From positions 1 through 61,204 of the forward strand of contig JAKITV010000010.1 of assembly GCA_021647885.1 (NCBI GenBank): 61,204 nt of DNA, written 5' to 3'. Position 1 is the stretch's first letter. Every line of letters starts with the position of its first letter. This DNA is from Flavobacteriaceae bacterium. Lineage in GTDB: Bacteria > Bacteroidota > Bacteroidia > Flavobacteriales > Flavobacteriaceae. The notes under the pieces are model-generated. The model searched no databases and was not told the origin of the DNA. It saw only the letters and a program-made list of their open reading frames with translations. Below are positions 53,923-61,204 of this stretch, in pieces. The translations under genes were made by a program, and so were the position numbers.

Positions 53923-55158
53923 TTGAATTACGAGTATTTTATAGCAAAACGCATAATTGGTAGTAAAGCGTATAAAAATAGTATTTCGGCACCAATAATA
54001 AAAATTGGTATTGCTGCAATTGCTATCGGAATTATTGTAATGATGATTGCCATTGCAACTGGAATTGGCTTACAGCAAAAAATTAGAGATAAAGCTGTGG
54101 CATTTAATGGTCATGTTACCATTTCTAGTTTCGATAGTAATGCTTCAGATGAATCTAAAAACCCAATCTCTATAGATCAGGAGTTTTATCCAGAGTTTAA
54201 AACTGTAGAAGGAATTTCTCATATTCAAGCAGTAGCAACAAAATTTGGAGTTATTCGTACAGAAACCGATTTTGAAGGCGTTGTTCTTAAAGGTGTTGGA
54301 GAAGATTATAATTGGACATATTTTGAAGAGTTTTTAGTAGAAGGCGAACTTCCAAAATATTCTGAAAAAATGAATAACGATATTCTTATCTCTCAATATT
54401 TAGCCAACCGATTAGGATTTAAAGTTGGCGATAGTTTTCTTATGTATTTTTTGAAAGATGATGAAAGCAAGCCACCTTTTATTAGAAAATTTGATGTTGT
54501 AGGCATTTACAATTCTGGTTTTCAAGAATTAGACGAAACCTATTTATTGGGAGACATAAAACATGTGCAACGTCTAAATAAATGGAATAAAGACCAAATT
54601 GGGAATTTTGAAGTATTTATAGACGATTACGACCAATTGGAAGCAAAAGGCATAGAGATTTATCAAAATACATCATCCACATTAAATACTGAAACCGTTA
54701 CACAAAAATATGCCACTATTTTTGAGTGGATTGGTATTTTCGATAAAAATATTTATGGCATTATTGGCATTATGATTGTTGTAGCAGGTATAAATATGAT
54801 TACTGCTTTGTTGGTTTTAATTCTGGAGCGTACTCAAATGATTGGTATTTTAAAAGCCCTTGGAAGCAATAACTGGAGCATTCGAAAATTATTTTTATAT
54901 AATGCTTCATACCTAATTGTACTTGGTTTATTCTGGGGAAATCTTATCGGTTTAACATTGTTATTTGTACAAAAAACATTCAAACTTTTTCCTTTAGATC
55001 CAAGTGTGTATTATGTTACCGAAGTGCCAGTTTATATAAGTTTTAGTTACATCATTGCTTTAAATATTGGGACTTTTATTTTGTGCCTAATCATGCTTTT
55101 GGTGCCTTCGTATATTATCACCAAAATCACTCCAGTAAAAGCAATTCGATTTGAATAG
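53923..55158 (+). CDS. LolC/LolE-type ABC transporter permease
   Basis: The 411-residue protein has an N-terminal membrane helix (about 27-50, IGIAAIAIGIIVMMIAIATG), a large periplasmic MacB-like domain (about 55-260) and three C-terminal helices in the FtsX domain (about 270-400). The order and the motif GLGLQQ-like GIGLQQKIRDKAVAFNGHV fit lipoprotein-releasing permeases. With LolD ATPase such proteins move lipoproteins from the inner membrane. No lolD gene is adjacent. The start is TTG, since an in-frame stop precedes it and no ATG follows. It diverges from the muramidase gene. Confidence 0.85.
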   Translation: MNYEYFIAKRIIGSKAYKNSISAPIIKIGIAAIAIGIIVMMIAIATGIGLQQKIRDKAVAFNGHVTISSFDSNASDESKNPISIDQEFYPEFKTVEGISHIQAVATKFGVIRTETDFEGVVLKGVGEDYNWTYFEEFLVEGELPKYSEKMNNDILISQYLANRLGFKVGDSFLMYFLKDDESKPPFIRKFDVVGIYNSGFQELDETYLLGDIKHVQRLNKWNKDQIGNFEVFIDDYDQLEAKGIEIYQNTSSTLNTETVTQKYATIFEWIGIFDKNIYGIIGIMIVVAGINMITALLVLILERTQMIGILKALGSNNWSIRKLFLYNASYLIVLGLFWGNLIGLTLLFVQKTFKLFPLDPSVYYVTEVPVYISFSYIIALNIGTFILCLIMLLVPSYIITKITPVKAIRFE

Positions 55159-55162
55159 TCTT

Positions 55163-55239
55163 ACAGTCTACAGTAGCAGTCCACAGTTTTCAGTATAAAT
55201 AAAAACCAACTTTAAACTTTTAAACTTTTAACTTTTAAC
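55163..55239 (+). repeat. Quasi-tandem low-complexity spacer repeats
   Basis: The spacer holds two kinds of short-period repeat: CAGTCTACAGTAGCAGTCCACAG-like units (about 55164-55190) and TTTAAACTTTTAAACTTTTAAC units (about 55210-55238), each of 7-8 bases. No gene is seen in the 140-base spacer. Confidence 0.6.
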
Positions 55240-55247
55240 TATTTTTG
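55240..55247 (+). promoter_or_regulatory. -7 promoter element for the cysteine/cystathionine synthase
   Basis: TATTTTTG fits TAnnTTTG, 52 bases before the start codon. The repeated TTTTAAAC units stand where a -33 element would be. Confidence 0.5.
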
Positions 55248-55298
55248 CGTGAAATTATAGATTAACAATTAAAAGTTACTCGCTTTCGCGAGCATAAA

Positions 55299-56279
55299 AT
55301 GAACTACGCAAAAAACATATTAGAAACTATTGGTAATACACCTTTGGTAAAACTCAATAAACTTACAGCCGAATTACCTTGTTTGGTTTTGGCAAAATAC
55401 GAAACGTTTAACCCAGGAAATTCAGTAAAAGACAGAATGGCACTCACTATGATTGAAGATGCCGAAGCAGATGGACGCTTAAAACCTGGTGGAACAATTA
55501 TAGAAGGTACCTCTGGAAACACAGGAATGGGTTTAGCATTGGTTGCTATTGTAAAAGGTTATAAATGCATTTTTGTAATAAGCGACAAGCAGTCTAAAGA
55601 AAAAATGGATATTCTTAAAGCTCTTGGAGCCGAAGTTATAGTTTGCCCAACAAATGTTGAGCCAACAGATCCAAGATCTTATTATTCAGTATCAAAACGA
55701 TTAGCTGAAGAAACACCAAATTCGTGGTATGTAAATCAATACGACAACCCAAGTAATACCAAAGCGCATTACCAAAGTACAGGGCCAGAAATTTGGAAAC
55801 AAACCGATGGTAAAATCACACACTTTGTAGTTGGTGTTGGTACTGGAGGAACAGTATCTGGTGTTGGTAAATACTTGAAGGAACAAAATCCAGATATTAA
55901 AGTTTGGGGCATTGATACTTATGGCTCTGTATTTAAAAAATACCATGAAACTGGAATCTTCGATGAGAACGAAATTTATCCTTATGTAACCGAAGGGATT
56001 GGTGAAGATATTTTACCCGAAAATGTAGATTTCTCTATAATTGATGGTTTTACCAAAGTAACCGATAAAGATGCTGCAGTTTACACGCAACGTCTTGCCA
56101 AAGAAGAAGGCATGTTTTTGGGCAACTCGGCAGGAGCTGCTATAAAAGGATTATTACAACTTAAAGAACACTTTACAAAAGACGATGTGGTTGTAGTGTT
56201 ATTTCACGATCATGGCAGTCGCTACGTTGGTAAAATGTTTAACAACGATTGGATGAAAAAAATGGGTTATATCGATTAG
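55299..56279 (+). CDS. PLP-dependent cysteine synthase / cystathionine beta-synthase core
   Basis: The 326-residue type II PLP enzyme has the cofactor lysine in NPGNSVKDRMA, the substrate loop EGTSGNTGMGLA and the phosphate-binding GVGTGGTVSG. The C-terminal wording (TEGIGEDILPENVDFSIIDGF and the EEGMFLGNSAGAA segment) is closer to cystathionine beta-synthase catalytic cores than to CysK. No CBS-pair regulatory domain is attached. It either makes cysteine from O-acetylserine and sulfide or condenses serine with homocysteine, and the two cannot be separated by sequence alone. Confidence 0.88.
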   Translation: MNYAKNILETIGNTPLVKLNKLTAELPCLVLAKYETFNPGNSVKDRMALTMIEDAEADGRLKPGGTIIEGTSGNTGMGLALVAIVKGYKCIFVISDKQSKEKMDILKALGAEVIVCPTNVEPTDPRSYYSVSKRLAEETPNSWYVNQYDNPSNTKAHYQSTGPEIWKQTDGKITHFVVGVGTGGTVSGVGKYLKEQNPDIKVWGIDTYGSVFKKYHETGIFDENEIYPYVTEGIGEDILPENVDFSIIDGFTKVTDKDAAVYTQRLAKEEGMFLGNSAGAAIKGLLQLKEHFTKDDVVVVLFHDHGSRYVGKMFNNDWMKKMGYID

Positions 56280-56295
56280 TCCATTAGGATTAAAT

Positions 56296-56335
56296 AAAAA
56301 CCTTTCACAATTTTAAATAGAAAGGGTTTTTAAAC
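56296..56335. terminator. Bidirectional terminator between convergent genes
   Basis: AAAACCTTTC pairs with GAAAGGGTTTT with one bulged base. The A-run and T-run flanks serve both the synthase gene (+) and the barrel gene (-), whose stop codons lie 17 and 5 bases away. Confidence 0.8.
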
Positions 56336-56339
56336 TTAA

Positions 56340-57248
56340 TTATTTATCTAAATCAATTAAATAACCTATAGAGAAATTAAAAAAACTTGTTGTTTTTAAA
56401 TTAGATTCAGTTTCTAGTGGAGATGGAAAATTCATATTATAACCTAGTTCAAAATCCCATGATTTTGTAGTTAAGGCTAGTGGTAAACTTATTTGTGTGT
56501 TTAACAGATCAAAAATATCATTATAAACAAATTCAGTAGTTATCTCACCATCTTGAGTGTTTAATTGCTCTAATGCTATAGTCTGCTGCGCAATTATAAA
56601 ATTGAGTTGCGGTCTCAATTTTAAAACAAAATCCTTTTGCTTTGTGAGTGTGATATTGCCATAACTACGAGATACGATTTGTAACGATTGGTCTTTTCCA
56701 AACAGATAAGAAGCTGTTAGTTTTGTACCAATGGTTCTTTTTTTATTTTTTATTCCCAGACTTAAATCTACAGAATTTGTAAATGTATCCCAACCATCAC
56801 TATAAAAATATCTTGTATATCCAACATTATAATTTAGTAATTTCTTTTTTCCTATTGTATTATAATAGCCTAAATATACATTTGTAAAGTCCCAATTTGG
56901 ACTAAACGTTTCATAATATAGACCAGAAATACTTATGTTAAACCCTTTGGAACTATAATATGATATTTGTGGAATTATATTAAATTGGTCAATACCAGAA
57001 TCTCTACCAGAAAAGAAAGTATTACTATTAAATGATACATTTGCATATAAAAAATTATAGGTGTTAAAAGAATTTAAAATATCATCTATAAATTGTTGTT
57101 CGTTAAAAAACAGACCATCAAGAAGTAAATCTATTTCATCATCCTCTTCGGGTGTTTGACCATAAGAATTAACAAAGGTTGCTACTGTAAACAGTAGCAA
57201 CCAAAGCACTCTCAATTTATGTATAAATCTAGATTGGGAATATTTCAT
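56340..57248 (-). CDS. Predicted outer-membrane beta-barrel protein
   Basis: The 302-residue protein has a signal peptide (about 1-31, ending NSYGQ), an acidic stretch EEDDEIDLLLDGLFFN, and then at least ten amphipathic strands of alternating polar and aromatic residues (FLYANVSFNSNTFF, ISGLYYETFS, LNYNVGYTRYFYS, VDLSLGIKN). This pattern is that of a small outer-membrane barrel. I do not recognise a named family. It is the last gene of the sigma factor operon, 11 bases behind the Spy-like gene, and is probably a product under control of that system. Confidence 0.72.
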   Translation of the reverse strand: MKYSQSRFIHKLRVLWLLLFTVATFVNSYGQTPEEDDEIDLLLDGLFFNEQQFIDDILNSFNTYNFLYANVSFNSNTFFSGRDSGIDQFNIIPQISYYSSKGFNISISGLYYETFSPNWDFTNVYLGYYNTIGKKKLLNYNVGYTRYFYSDGWDTFTNSVDLSLGIKNKKRTIGTKLTASYLFGKDQSLQIVSRSYGNITLTKQKDFVLKLRPQLNFIIAQQTIALEQLNTQDGEITTEFVYNDIFDLLNTQISLPLALTTKSWDFELGYNMNFPSPLETESNLKTTSFFNFSIGYLIDLDK

Positions 57249-57259
57249 TCATAAAAAAA

Positions 57260-57763
57260 TTAACTTCCAACATTATTTCCATTACTTCCGCCATTTCTTC
57301 CAGGACGTTTACCATCTCCTCCAAAACCATCTCCATTTCTTATTTCACCTTGATCTCGCGAATTTCTTGTTTTTTCTATACGTTCTCTAAGCATTCTTCT
57401 TTGTTCTTGAGTTAGTGAATTTCTAAATTGTTCTCTTGTACGGCGTAATTCTCTTTCTTGATTTTGAACTAGTTCGCCTTGTTCTCCAGTAAATGATAAT
57501 CTTAATTGTTCTCTTTTTTGTTCTCTTGTAAGAGCTGGGTCTCCAAGTATTGCTAGCTGCTCTTCAGTTAATGATGCCCTAAGTTGTTTACGATTTTGTA
57601 GCATCAATTGTCTTTGATTTTGTAGCATTTCTTGTTGTTGAACAGTTAACTGATTCATTATTGGAGTATAATCAGATACTTGGGCAAAAAGGGTAACACT
57701 TGATGTAAACAGAATTATAAAACTGAACATCGTAATTAGGGATTTAACTTTTGACTTTTTCAT
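57260..57763 (-). CDS. Spy/CpxP-like LTXXQ-repeat periplasmic protein
   Basis: The 167-residue protein has a signal peptide (about 1-27) and a helical, Gln/Arg/Leu-rich body with repeated L-T-x-E/x-Q units (LTVQQQEML, LTEEQLAILG, LTREQKREQ, LTQEQRRML), the LTXXQ mark of Spy and CpxP. The tail (about 135-167) is Gly/Asn/Asp-rich and disordered. Spy-like proteins act as periplasmic chaperones or as inhibitors in envelope-stress signalling. It stands between the anti-sigma-like gene and the barrel gene. Confidence 0.75.
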   Translation of the reverse strand: MKKSKVKSLITMFSFIILFTSSVTLFAQVSDYTPIMNQLTVQQQEMLQNQRQLMLQNRKQLRASLTEEQLAILGDPALTREQKREQLRLSFTGEQGELVQNQERELRRTREQFRNSLTQEQRRMLRERIEKTRNSRDQGEIRNGDGFGGDGKRPGRNGGSNGNNVGS

Positions 57764-57837
57764 GATAAATGAATTTAAATTATTATTTATGTTCTTATAT
57801 ATTAGAACTCAAAATTTTAAAATAGTTTGAAATAAGC

Positions 57838-58347
57838 TTATAAAATCATATTTTCTAAAATGCTGTTTTGAGTGTAATTATCTATTAATGAATCATCTAT
57901 AAAAAGAGAATTAATAAAAATATTTTCCAATTTTTGTTCTGAATTATCTACTTCTACAATGATTTCTTTCATAAGGAATGCATCAACAAATTGATCCATT
58001 TCAGAATCTTCCACAAACAGTGAGGAAACTAAAAATTGATCTGATGAGAAGTCCATATTAAACACTTCAATTTTTTCGACATCAGTAATTTCTAAATTAG
58101 TTTCTGGAGTATTATTTTGCCACCAAAAAGTAATTGAGATAAGTAAAATAATAGATGCAGCTATTGGATACGAAAATTTTGGGTTTAACCAAAATAGTGT
58201 TTGTTTCCTTTCCTCTTCCTTATGGATAGCATCAAGAATATTTAATTTAGATTTTGAAAAATAACCGTCAGGAATTTGCAGACCTAACTTATCTTTATGA
58301 AAATTTGATAAATATCCTTTGTTGTTATTTTTATTTGCTTTATCCAT
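57838..58347 (-). CDS. Anti-sigma-factor-like single-pass membrane protein
   Basis: The 169-residue protein has a cytosolic N-terminus (about 1-58, with GLQIPDGYFSKSKLNILDAI), one membrane helix (about 59-77, YPIAASIILLISITFWW) and an acidic periplasmic part with four D/E-rich hydrophobic units (MDFSSDQFLVSSL, SEMDQFVDAFLM, IFINSLFIDD, NYTQNSILENMIL). No zinc-binding HxxxCxxC is seen. Its place 45 bases after the sigma factor gene and its topology suggest an anti-sigma factor. Confidence 0.7.
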   Translation of the reverse strand: MDKANKNNNKGYLSNFHKDKLGLQIPDGYFSKSKLNILDAIHKEEERKQTLFWLNPKFSYPIAASIILLISITFWWQNNTPETNLEITDVEKIEVFNMDFSSDQFLVSSLFVEDSEMDQFVDAFLMKEIIVEVDNSEQKLENIFINSLFIDDSLIDNYTQNSILENMIL

Positions 58348-58392
58348 AGTAATAATTTAGACCTTTAAAATTTAAAATAGTTTGGAAAGCTA

Positions 58393-58938
58393 TTAAATAA
58401 TTATTTTTTCTTCAATTATTTTAACTACACTATAGTAGGATGATTTTAAAGTACTCTCGCTTACATCAAGGATTTCAGATATTTGCTTAAAACTTAGATC
58501 ATCAAAATATTTCATTTGAAAAACACGTTGTTGCTTATTTGTAAGATGCGTAATAATATTATGTAGCTTTAACTGTATTTCATCACCATTAAAATAAATA
58601 TCTTGAGTTAAGTTTTCGAGGTAGTTGCTATCATCCTCATTTAACGAGAAAGCTGTTTTAATTTTATTTTTTTCTAAAAAGCGAATAGATTCATTATAAG
58701 CAATTCTAAACATCCAAGTATGGAGTGTGCTTTTTTCTTTAAAGGTATTTATGCTTTTATAAATTCGAATAAAGGTGTTTTGTAAAACGTCGTTAGCATT
58801 ATCGTGGGTGACTACAATTTTTCGAATATGCCAATACAATCGTTCTTGATATAGATCAAGAAGATTCTTAAACGCCTCATTTTTTAGGTTAGAATCTTTT
58901 AGTTTTTTAATAAGTTCAGTTTCGTTATTCAAGAGCAC
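58393..58938 (-). CDS. ECF-type RNA polymerase sigma factor
   Basis: The 181-residue protein has region 2 (about 22-92; LLDLYQERLYWHIRKIV, DANDVLQNTFIRIYKSI-like AND VLQ NTFIRIYKS segment and TWMFRIAYNESIRFLEK) and region 4 (about 130-178; LTNKQQRVFQMKYFDDLSF, then ISEILDVSESTLKSSYY helix-turn-helix). It directs polymerase to envelope- or stress-related promoters. The start is GTG at 58938, or TTG six bases on. The three genes behind it on the same strand form its operon. Confidence 0.9.
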   Translation of the reverse strand: MLLNNETELIKKLKDSNLKNEAFKNLLDLYQERLYWHIRKIVVTHDNANDVLQNTFIRIYKSINTFKEKSTLHTWMFRIAYNESIRFLEKNKIKTAFSLNEDDSNYLENLTQDIYFNGDEIQLKLHNIITHLTNKQQRVFQMKYFDDLSFKQISEILDVSESTLKSSYYSVVKIIEEKIII

Positions 58939-59111
58939 TTATTTTTTTAGAAAGTTAATTCAATTTTATTAGACCTTATTTTTTATGAATAGTTTGTTTA
59001 TTATTTTTTTTGAAGTTTCGTTTAAGGGTTCTGTGTATGATTACGTTTAGGAATCAGATATAAATGTAGGAATTGTTCAATTAACCAACTTGCTCAAGCA
59101 ATGGACACGTT
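58939..59111 (-). other. Spacer upstream of the sigma factor operon
   Basis: The spacer is AT-rich. On the minus strand TAACTTTC at about 58949-58956 is a near match to TAnnTTTG, a possible -7 element for the sigma factor. CTTGCTCAAGCAA at 59089-59101 is a small palindrome just inside the attC-like left end. No gene is seen. Confidence 0.35.
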
Positions 59112-59686
59112 GTTAGGTGCTGTTTTATTGTAAGTCTTTTTTAAGTTGGATTTCTAACATTTTTAGTAAATTAGGAATTTCCTTTGGGATTATACTTTGG
59201 CCGATTTCTGATAATCCTTTATCATATTTTTTTCGTTCAAGACCACCTTTATGAATTAACCAATTGTTAGTTTTCTCTCTAATAGATTCAATTTTTTCGA
59301 TTAACTCTTCAATGATTTTAATTTGAGGGTCTTTTAAAAATAGTCTTACTACGCATGAATGATATTCAAAACTTAAGGTTGCCTCAGAAATCTCTAACCA
59401 AATTCTATCAAAAATTTCGTCTGAATGCTGACCGAATTCAACCTGATAAAAATATTTTTTCACTTTGGTTTCTAAGTCCAAAAAGCTTTTATAAAAAGCC
59501 TTGATTTCAACAATCTTATTTTCATGTAATTTGGAGTATCTTATTTCATTTACTTTATAACGCCAATTAATAAAAGCCGTAAATAATACTCCTAATGAAC
59601 CTAAAAGAAACACAATTTGTGCCCAATTAGCTAAAATTATATCATACCAATTTTTTCCTTCCATTGAGTTCAAAATTGCACCTAAC
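59112..59686 (-). mobile_element. Putative gene cassette 3 (9-bp inverted ends)
   Basis: GTTAGGTGC at 59112-59120 and GCACCTAAC at 59678-59686 are perfect inverted ends, four bases outside the stop and start codons of the enclosed minus-strand gene. Both match the integron half-site consensus (GTTRRRY and RYYYAAC). CACGTTGTTAGGT is near-identical to CACGTTGTTAGCC at 42882-42894. Confidence 0.55.
59125..59673 (-). CDS. Membrane-anchored protein of unknown function
   Basis: The 182-residue protein has one N-terminal membrane helix (about 12-33, ANWAQIVFLLGSLGVLFTAFINW) followed by a long helical cytosolic part (KVNEIRYSKLHENKIVEIKAFYKSF split over 35-60, then IKIIEELIEKIESIREKTNNWL). No domain is recognised. 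The layout is like phage-defence or cassette-borne proteins that carry one helix, but no effector motif is present. The start is the first of two ATG codons. The gene fills its cassette-like frame almost from end to end. Confidence 0.68.
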   Translation of the reverse strand: MNSMEGKNWYDIILANWAQIVFLLGSLGVLFTAFINWRYKVNEIRYSKLHENKIVEIKAFYKSFLDLETKVKKYFYQVEFGQHSDEIFDRIWLEISEATLSFEYHSCVVRLFLKDPQIKIIEELIEKIESIREKTNNWLIHKGGLERKKYDKGLSEIGQSIIPKEIPNLLKMLEIQLKKDLQ

Positions 59687-59903
59687 TATTTAAGATAAAA
59701 AACGTTTCAATATTTATTCATCAACTATTACCTGTCTGCCAATAGGTAAGAACGAAGATAGCTGTTTTTATTTACTAAATCGATTTGTGTATGAGTAGTG
59801 GCGATTAAAAAGCACTACTTTTCAATATTACACAAAAGCACAAAAAAAGCACAAACTTTAAGGTTTGCACTTTCTTAGCCATTACTTATACATTTTGTTA
59901 GGC
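59687..59903. other. attC-like spacer between katG and cassette 3
   Basis: The 217 bases hold TTTACTAAATCG and AACGAAGATAGCTG, which align with TTTATAAAGTC and AACGAAGTTAGCG of the direct repeats at 34291, 42560 and 43938. TACATTTTGTTAGGC at its right end matches ACACGTTGTTAGCC at 42881. A gene-less stretch (59795-59882) with AGTGGC and AGCCAT near its ends resembles the empty mini-cassette at 42788. Confidence 0.45.
59843..59870 (-). terminator. Possible terminator for katG
   Basis: Read on the minus strand, GCAAACCTTAAAGTTTGT forms a 6-bp stem with one wobble, followed by GC and seven T. It lies about 100 bases behind the katG stop. Confidence 0.5.
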
Positions 59904-59972
59904 TTTCGTACTTGTTTTATTATGTATTTCATTTTCAAATAACCATACTAATATTATAGTTTATGTTAAGCC

Positions 59973-61204
59973 TTATTTATAAATCAATTCAAATCTATCA
60001 AGATTCATTACTTTTGTCCATGCAGCAATAAAATCTGTTACAAACTGTTCTTTAGAATCGTCACTTGCATAAAATTCTGCTAATGCTCTAAGTTCTGAGT
60101 TTGAACCAAATATTAAATCTGCTCTTGTAGCCGTCCATTTATTGGCACCTGTTTTAATGTCTTTTCCTATAAAATTTTCTTTAGTGTCCGAAGTTGCTTC
60201 CCATTCAACTCCCATTTCTAATAAATTGGTAAAAAAAGTGTTGGTAAGTTTGTCCTTATCTGTTGTAAAAATTCCATTTTTACTTCCATCAAAATTTACA
60301 TTTAATGCACGCATTCCTCCAACTAATACTGTCATTTCTGGTGCTGTAAGTGTTAGTAATTGTGCTTTATCAACTAGTAATTCTTCCGTAGAAATGGTAT
60401 ATTTTGTTTTTAAGTAATTACGGAAACCATCAGCCATTGGCTCCAAAAGGTTAAATGAATTTATGTCTGTTTGTTCTTGAATAGCATCTGTACGTCCTGA
60501 AGTGAATGGTACTTTATGATTGTAACCTGCATTTTTCACTGCTTTTTCTATTCCAACAGTACCTGCTAACACAATTAAATCTGCCATTGATACTTTTTTT
60601 GTAGTTGATTTGGTGTTGAATTTATTTTGAATTCCTTCCAAAACAGTCAATACTTTTTTTAATTGTGTAGGATTATTCACCTCCCAGCTTATTTGTGGTT
60701 CTAATCGTATTCTTGCTCCATTTGCTCCACCTCTTCTGTCTGAATTACGGTAGGTTGAGGCAGATGCCCAAGCAGTAGATACCATTTCGCTAATGGTTAA
60801 ATCGGAATTTGAAATTTGTTTCTTTAGAGTTTCCTCATCATTTTTAGTGATTTTTTGATAATCAGCAGTTGGAATTGGGTCTTGCCAAATTAAATCTTCT
60901 GTTGGAGCTTCTTGTCCAAGATACGTAGATTTTGGTCCCATATCTCTATGTGTTAATTTAAACCACGCTCTTGCAAAGGCTTCATCAAAAGTATCTGGGT
61001 TTTTATAAAACTCTCTTGATATTTTTTCATAAATAGGGTCAAATCTTAATGCTAAATCGGTAGTGAACATTCCAGGTTTAACCATTTTATCTGAATCAAA
61101 AGCATCTGGAACCATCATTTTAGGATTTTTAGGTTCCCATTGATGTGCACCTGCTGGACTTTTAGTTAATTCCCATTCATTTTCAAATAAATTAAAAAAG
61201 AATA
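59973..61204 (-). CDS. katG: Catalase-peroxidase KatG, C-terminal part (cut by the window edge)
   Basis: The open frame covers 410 residues up to the stop and continues beyond the right end of the window. Its first visible residues are [22 protein letters not shown], followed by [19 protein letters not shown] (with the aspartate that pairs with the heme-bound His) and [12 protein letters not shown]. The C-terminal, catalytically silent duplicate domain has [33 protein letters not shown] and ends FELIYK. The enzyme removes hydrogen peroxide and has peroxidase activity. The N-terminal heme site is outside the window. An ATG at 61118 is internal, not the start. GTTAGGC at 59897-59903 stands behind the stop. 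Confidence 0.97.
   Translation of the reverse strand, partial: FFFNLFENEWELTKSPAGAHQWEPKNPKMMVPDAFDSDKMVKPGMFTTDLALRFDPIYEKISREFYKNPDTFDEAFARAWFKLTHRDMGPKSTYLGQEAPTEDLIWQDPIPTADYQKITKNDEETLKKQISNSDLTISEMVSTAWASASTYRNSDRRGGANGARIRLEPQISWEVNNPTQLKKVLTVLEGIQNKFNTKSTTKKVSMADLIVLAGTVGIEKAVKNAGYNHKVPFTSGRTDAIQEQTDINSFNLLEPMADGFRNYLKTKYTISTEELLVDKAQLLTLTAPEMTVLVGGMRALNVNFDGSKNGIFTTDKDKLTNTFFTNLLEMGVEWEATSDTKENFIGKDIKTGANKWTATRADLIFGSNSELRALAEFYASDDSKEQFVTDFIAAWTKVMNLDRFELIYK

Noticed and set aside
61116..61118. ATG as the start of katG
   Set aside because: The frame continues upstream with [17 protein letters not shown], a conserved part of KatG, to the window edge.

Overview
The window is a chromosomal segment of a member of the Bacteroidota, most likely a marine-type Flavobacteriaceae. 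The evidence is an AT-rich genome, a SusC/SusD outer-membrane pair, a type IX secretion sorting tail, a DUF6090-type protein, -7 promoter elements of the TAnnTTTG kind, few Shine-Dalgarno sequences, and ribosomal proteins S14 and L36 that lack zinc ligands. The genus cannot be fixed from the sequence alone.

Layout. Positions 1-6755 hold the tail of a transposase-like gene with a REP-like hairpin, then on the minus strand a SusD lipoprotein, a SusC TonB-dependent receptor and an Omp85-type barrel. Positions 6851-24291 hold a very large translation cluster in S12-S7-EF-G-S10, L3-to-S14, S8-to-S11 and S4-rpoA-L17 order, with secY, infA and the short genes rpmD and rpmJ, closed by a strong terminator. 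The longer spacers carry stem-loops and a repeated short motif. Positions 24329-33046 hold a small secreted protein, carA, eno, two different citrate synthases in tandem, a DDAH/arginine deiminase-fold enzyme and an M20 metallopeptidase.

Positions 33047-44014 are an accessory region on the minus strand. It holds a secreted unknown protein, a type I restriction-modification operon (hsdM-hsdS-GxxExxY-Fic-hsdR) and a DUF6090-like membrane protein. These are separated by long direct repeats. Two of the repeats contain a copy of the 3' end of the M20 peptidase gene. Several genes, including an unrelated one at 59125-59673, are enclosed by short gene-specific inverted repeats of GTTRRRY/RYYYAAC type, which is the layout of integron gene cassettes. 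No integrase is visible. This is the best candidate for an undescribed system in the window.

Positions 44108-56335 hold an amidohydrolase lipoprotein, a T9SS-exported glycoside hydrolase, a methyltransferase, a cysteine-cluster protein, a secreted unknown protein, a fatty acid hydroxylase family membrane protein, a GDPD lipoprotein, a small secreted protein, a NamZ-like muramidase, a LolC/E-type permease and a cysteine/cystathionine synthase. Positions 56340-58938 are a minus-strand operon of ECF sigma factor, anti-sigma-like protein, Spy/LTXXQ-like protein and outer-membrane barrel. The right end is the C-terminal part of catalase-peroxidase KatG, cut by the window edge.

I see no rRNA, tRNA, CRISPR array or complete insertion sequence.
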